Source: Rubrimonas cliftonensis (GTDB taxonomy: Bacteria; Pseudomonadota; Alphaproteobacteria; Rhodobacterales; Rhodobacteraceae). From it: a DNA stretch of 64,000 nucleotides. The stretch's first letter is position 1; the number at the start of each line of letters is the position of its first letter. This document shows, piece after piece, positions 63,303 through 64,000 of the stretch. Location: positions 524,277-588,276 of the forward strand of contig NZ_FNQM01000001.1 of assembly GCF_900107585.1 (NCBI RefSeq), read 5' to 3'. The position numbers and the translations under genes were made by a program. The notes below the pieces were generated by a model that worked only from the letters and a program-made list of their open reading frames with translations, searched no databases and was not told the DNA's origin.

Positions 63303-64000
63303 TCATAGTTTGTCGTTGCGGTTAAGCCTGCGCAGCGACCGGACGGTGGCCTTCAGCTGCGTGAGCCGAGCGACCAGCCCCGACCGCAGCGCCGCGATGC
63401 GCGATCGCTCCGCCGCCGGCAGCGCGTTGGCGATCTCGACCACCGCGTCATCCGCGGCGCGCAGCTCCGATAGCCCGCGCTCGAGCTCCGCCTCGCGCGC
63501 GGCGAGCGCGTCGCGTGCCTGTGTCTGCAGGCGCGCGCGCAGCCGGGCGAAGGCGTCGAGCGCGCGCGCGACCACGCCTCCACCCACGCCGCCGCCCTGG
63601 GCGGCTTTGACGAGCCGCTGCGTCGCCGCCGACGGCGCCGCGCCGACAGCTGTCGCCTGAGCCGGGCCGTCGCCGGTCTTGGCGATCTCGATCTCGCCGC
63701 GCGCCGTGTGATCGGCGAGCAGGATGACCGTCTCCGCGTTGCGCATTTTCTCCAGGGCCGCAGTTTCCCGCTTCGAGACGGTCGCCTCCTGCGCGGCGAC
63801 GGCCGCCTCGCGCTGGGCAGCCCGGGCGGTAACCTTGTCGGCGTCCGCCGACTTCCCCTCGATCTCGGCCTCCCGGGTCTTGGCCGCGGCTTCGCGCGCC
63901 TCCAGCGCCTTCCGGCGGATCTCCAGCGCGCCGGCGAGCAGCGCGAGGCGCGCCTCCTCCGCCTTGCGCCACGCGTGGGGCCGGGTGTGCCGGGGCTTCG
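63303..64000 (-). CDS. Coiled-coil-rich island protein, C-terminal part (5' end outside window)
   Basis: The frame stays open on the minus strand from the stop at 63303 to the window edge, giving at least 232 residues. The visible start reads HTRPHAWRKAEEARLALLAG, and a long heptad-type coiled coil follows (RKALEAREAAAKTREAEIEG..., AAQREAAVAAQEATVSKRE). After a less regular segment, a second helical region (ARLRARLQTQARDALAAREAELERGLSEL) leads to the basic end RSLRRLNRNDKL. An internal ATG at 63746 is not a credible start. Long coiled coils of this kind occur at the C-terminus of plasmid mobilisation (Pre/MobV-like) proteins, but no relaxase motif is visible here. Confidence 0.7.
   Translation of the reverse strand, partial: KPRHTRPHAWRKAEEARLALLAGALEIRRKALEAREAAAKTREAEIEGKSADADKVTARAAQREAAVAAQEATVSKRETAALEKMRNAETVILLADHTARGEIEIAKTGDGPAQATAVGAAPSAATQRLVKAAQGGGVGGGVVARALDAFARLRARLQTQARDALAAREAELERGLSELRAADDAVVEIANALPAAERSRIAALRSGLVARLTQLKATVRSLRRLNRNDKL

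Overview
The window is about 64 kb of very GC-rich chromosomal DNA (visibly near 70 % G+C, so nearly every frame is open). It looks like an alphaproteobacterium of the Rhodobacterales type. The supporting signs are a pcm-tolC pair, a DUF2497/PopZ-like protein, a ChrR anti-sigma factor with a TGATCC-type promoter, a DUF6134 protein, a VPLPA-CTERM-like surface protein and TRAP/TAXI transport. The genus cannot be fixed from this sequence. Most of the window is ordinary core genome; the last 3.5 kb is the left end of an integrated island.

Layout. 1-9 kb: the end of an ornithine decarboxylase-family gene, a PopZ-like gene, tolC and pcm, msrP, serB and cysK, and guaB. 8.4-9.2 kb holds no recognisable gene. 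9-17 kb: a sulfatase/phosphonate monoester hydrolase overlapping a TPR protein, then a four-gene polyamine-type ABC importer (binding protein, ATPase, two permeases) and a DUF6065-like gene. 16-24 kb: thrS, an FAD oxidoreductase, and a minus-strand run of hydrolase, small exported protein, anmK and DsbD-like protein, then a YqgE protein and tRNA-Arg. 24-31 kb: an M48 lipoprotein protease, a family 5 peptide-type binding protein, an XRE-cupin regulator divergent from an acyl-CoA synthetase, a FrnE/DsbA-type oxidoreductase and a small membrane protein.

31-38 kb is a minus-strand group: a small symporter subunit (DUF4212), an acetate-type sodium symporter with an EF-hand-like loop, a cNMP/CBS/DUF294 protein, a small membrane protein, and an unusual membrane PAS/kinase-like protein ending in an intact DnaQ-type exonuclease. 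38-46 kb: an AbrB-family membrane protein, an aromatic aminotransferase, phaE-phaC (class III PHA synthase), a fused TRAP permease, a 59-residue Acb2/Tad1-hairpin-like gene and a TAXI binding protein. 46-54 kb: YdcH, pepN, a CoA transferase resembling 2-methylfumaryl-CoA isomerase, an exosortase-type surface protein, tRNA-Met, mrp and an unknown membrane-anchored protein.

54-60 kb: a three-gene stress operon (chrR, DUF6134, SDR) behind a near-perfect RpoE/ChrR-type promoter but without a neighbouring sigma gene. It diverges from a sulfur cluster (second cysteine synthase, AlaX, 3-mercaptopyruvate sulfurtransferase, GNAT) across a 15-bp minisatellite. 60-64 kb: tRNA-Asn, a terminator, four 13-bp direct repeats that look like integrase arm sites, a tyrosine integrase, a small coiled-coil protein and the C-terminal part of a larger coiled-coil protein that runs off the window.

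The most unusual items are the sensor-exonuclease fusion with its symporter neighbourhood, the sigma-less chrR operon, the lone Acb2/Tad1-like gene, the class III PHA synthase pair, and an intrinsic terminator facing the wrong way for the genes around it.
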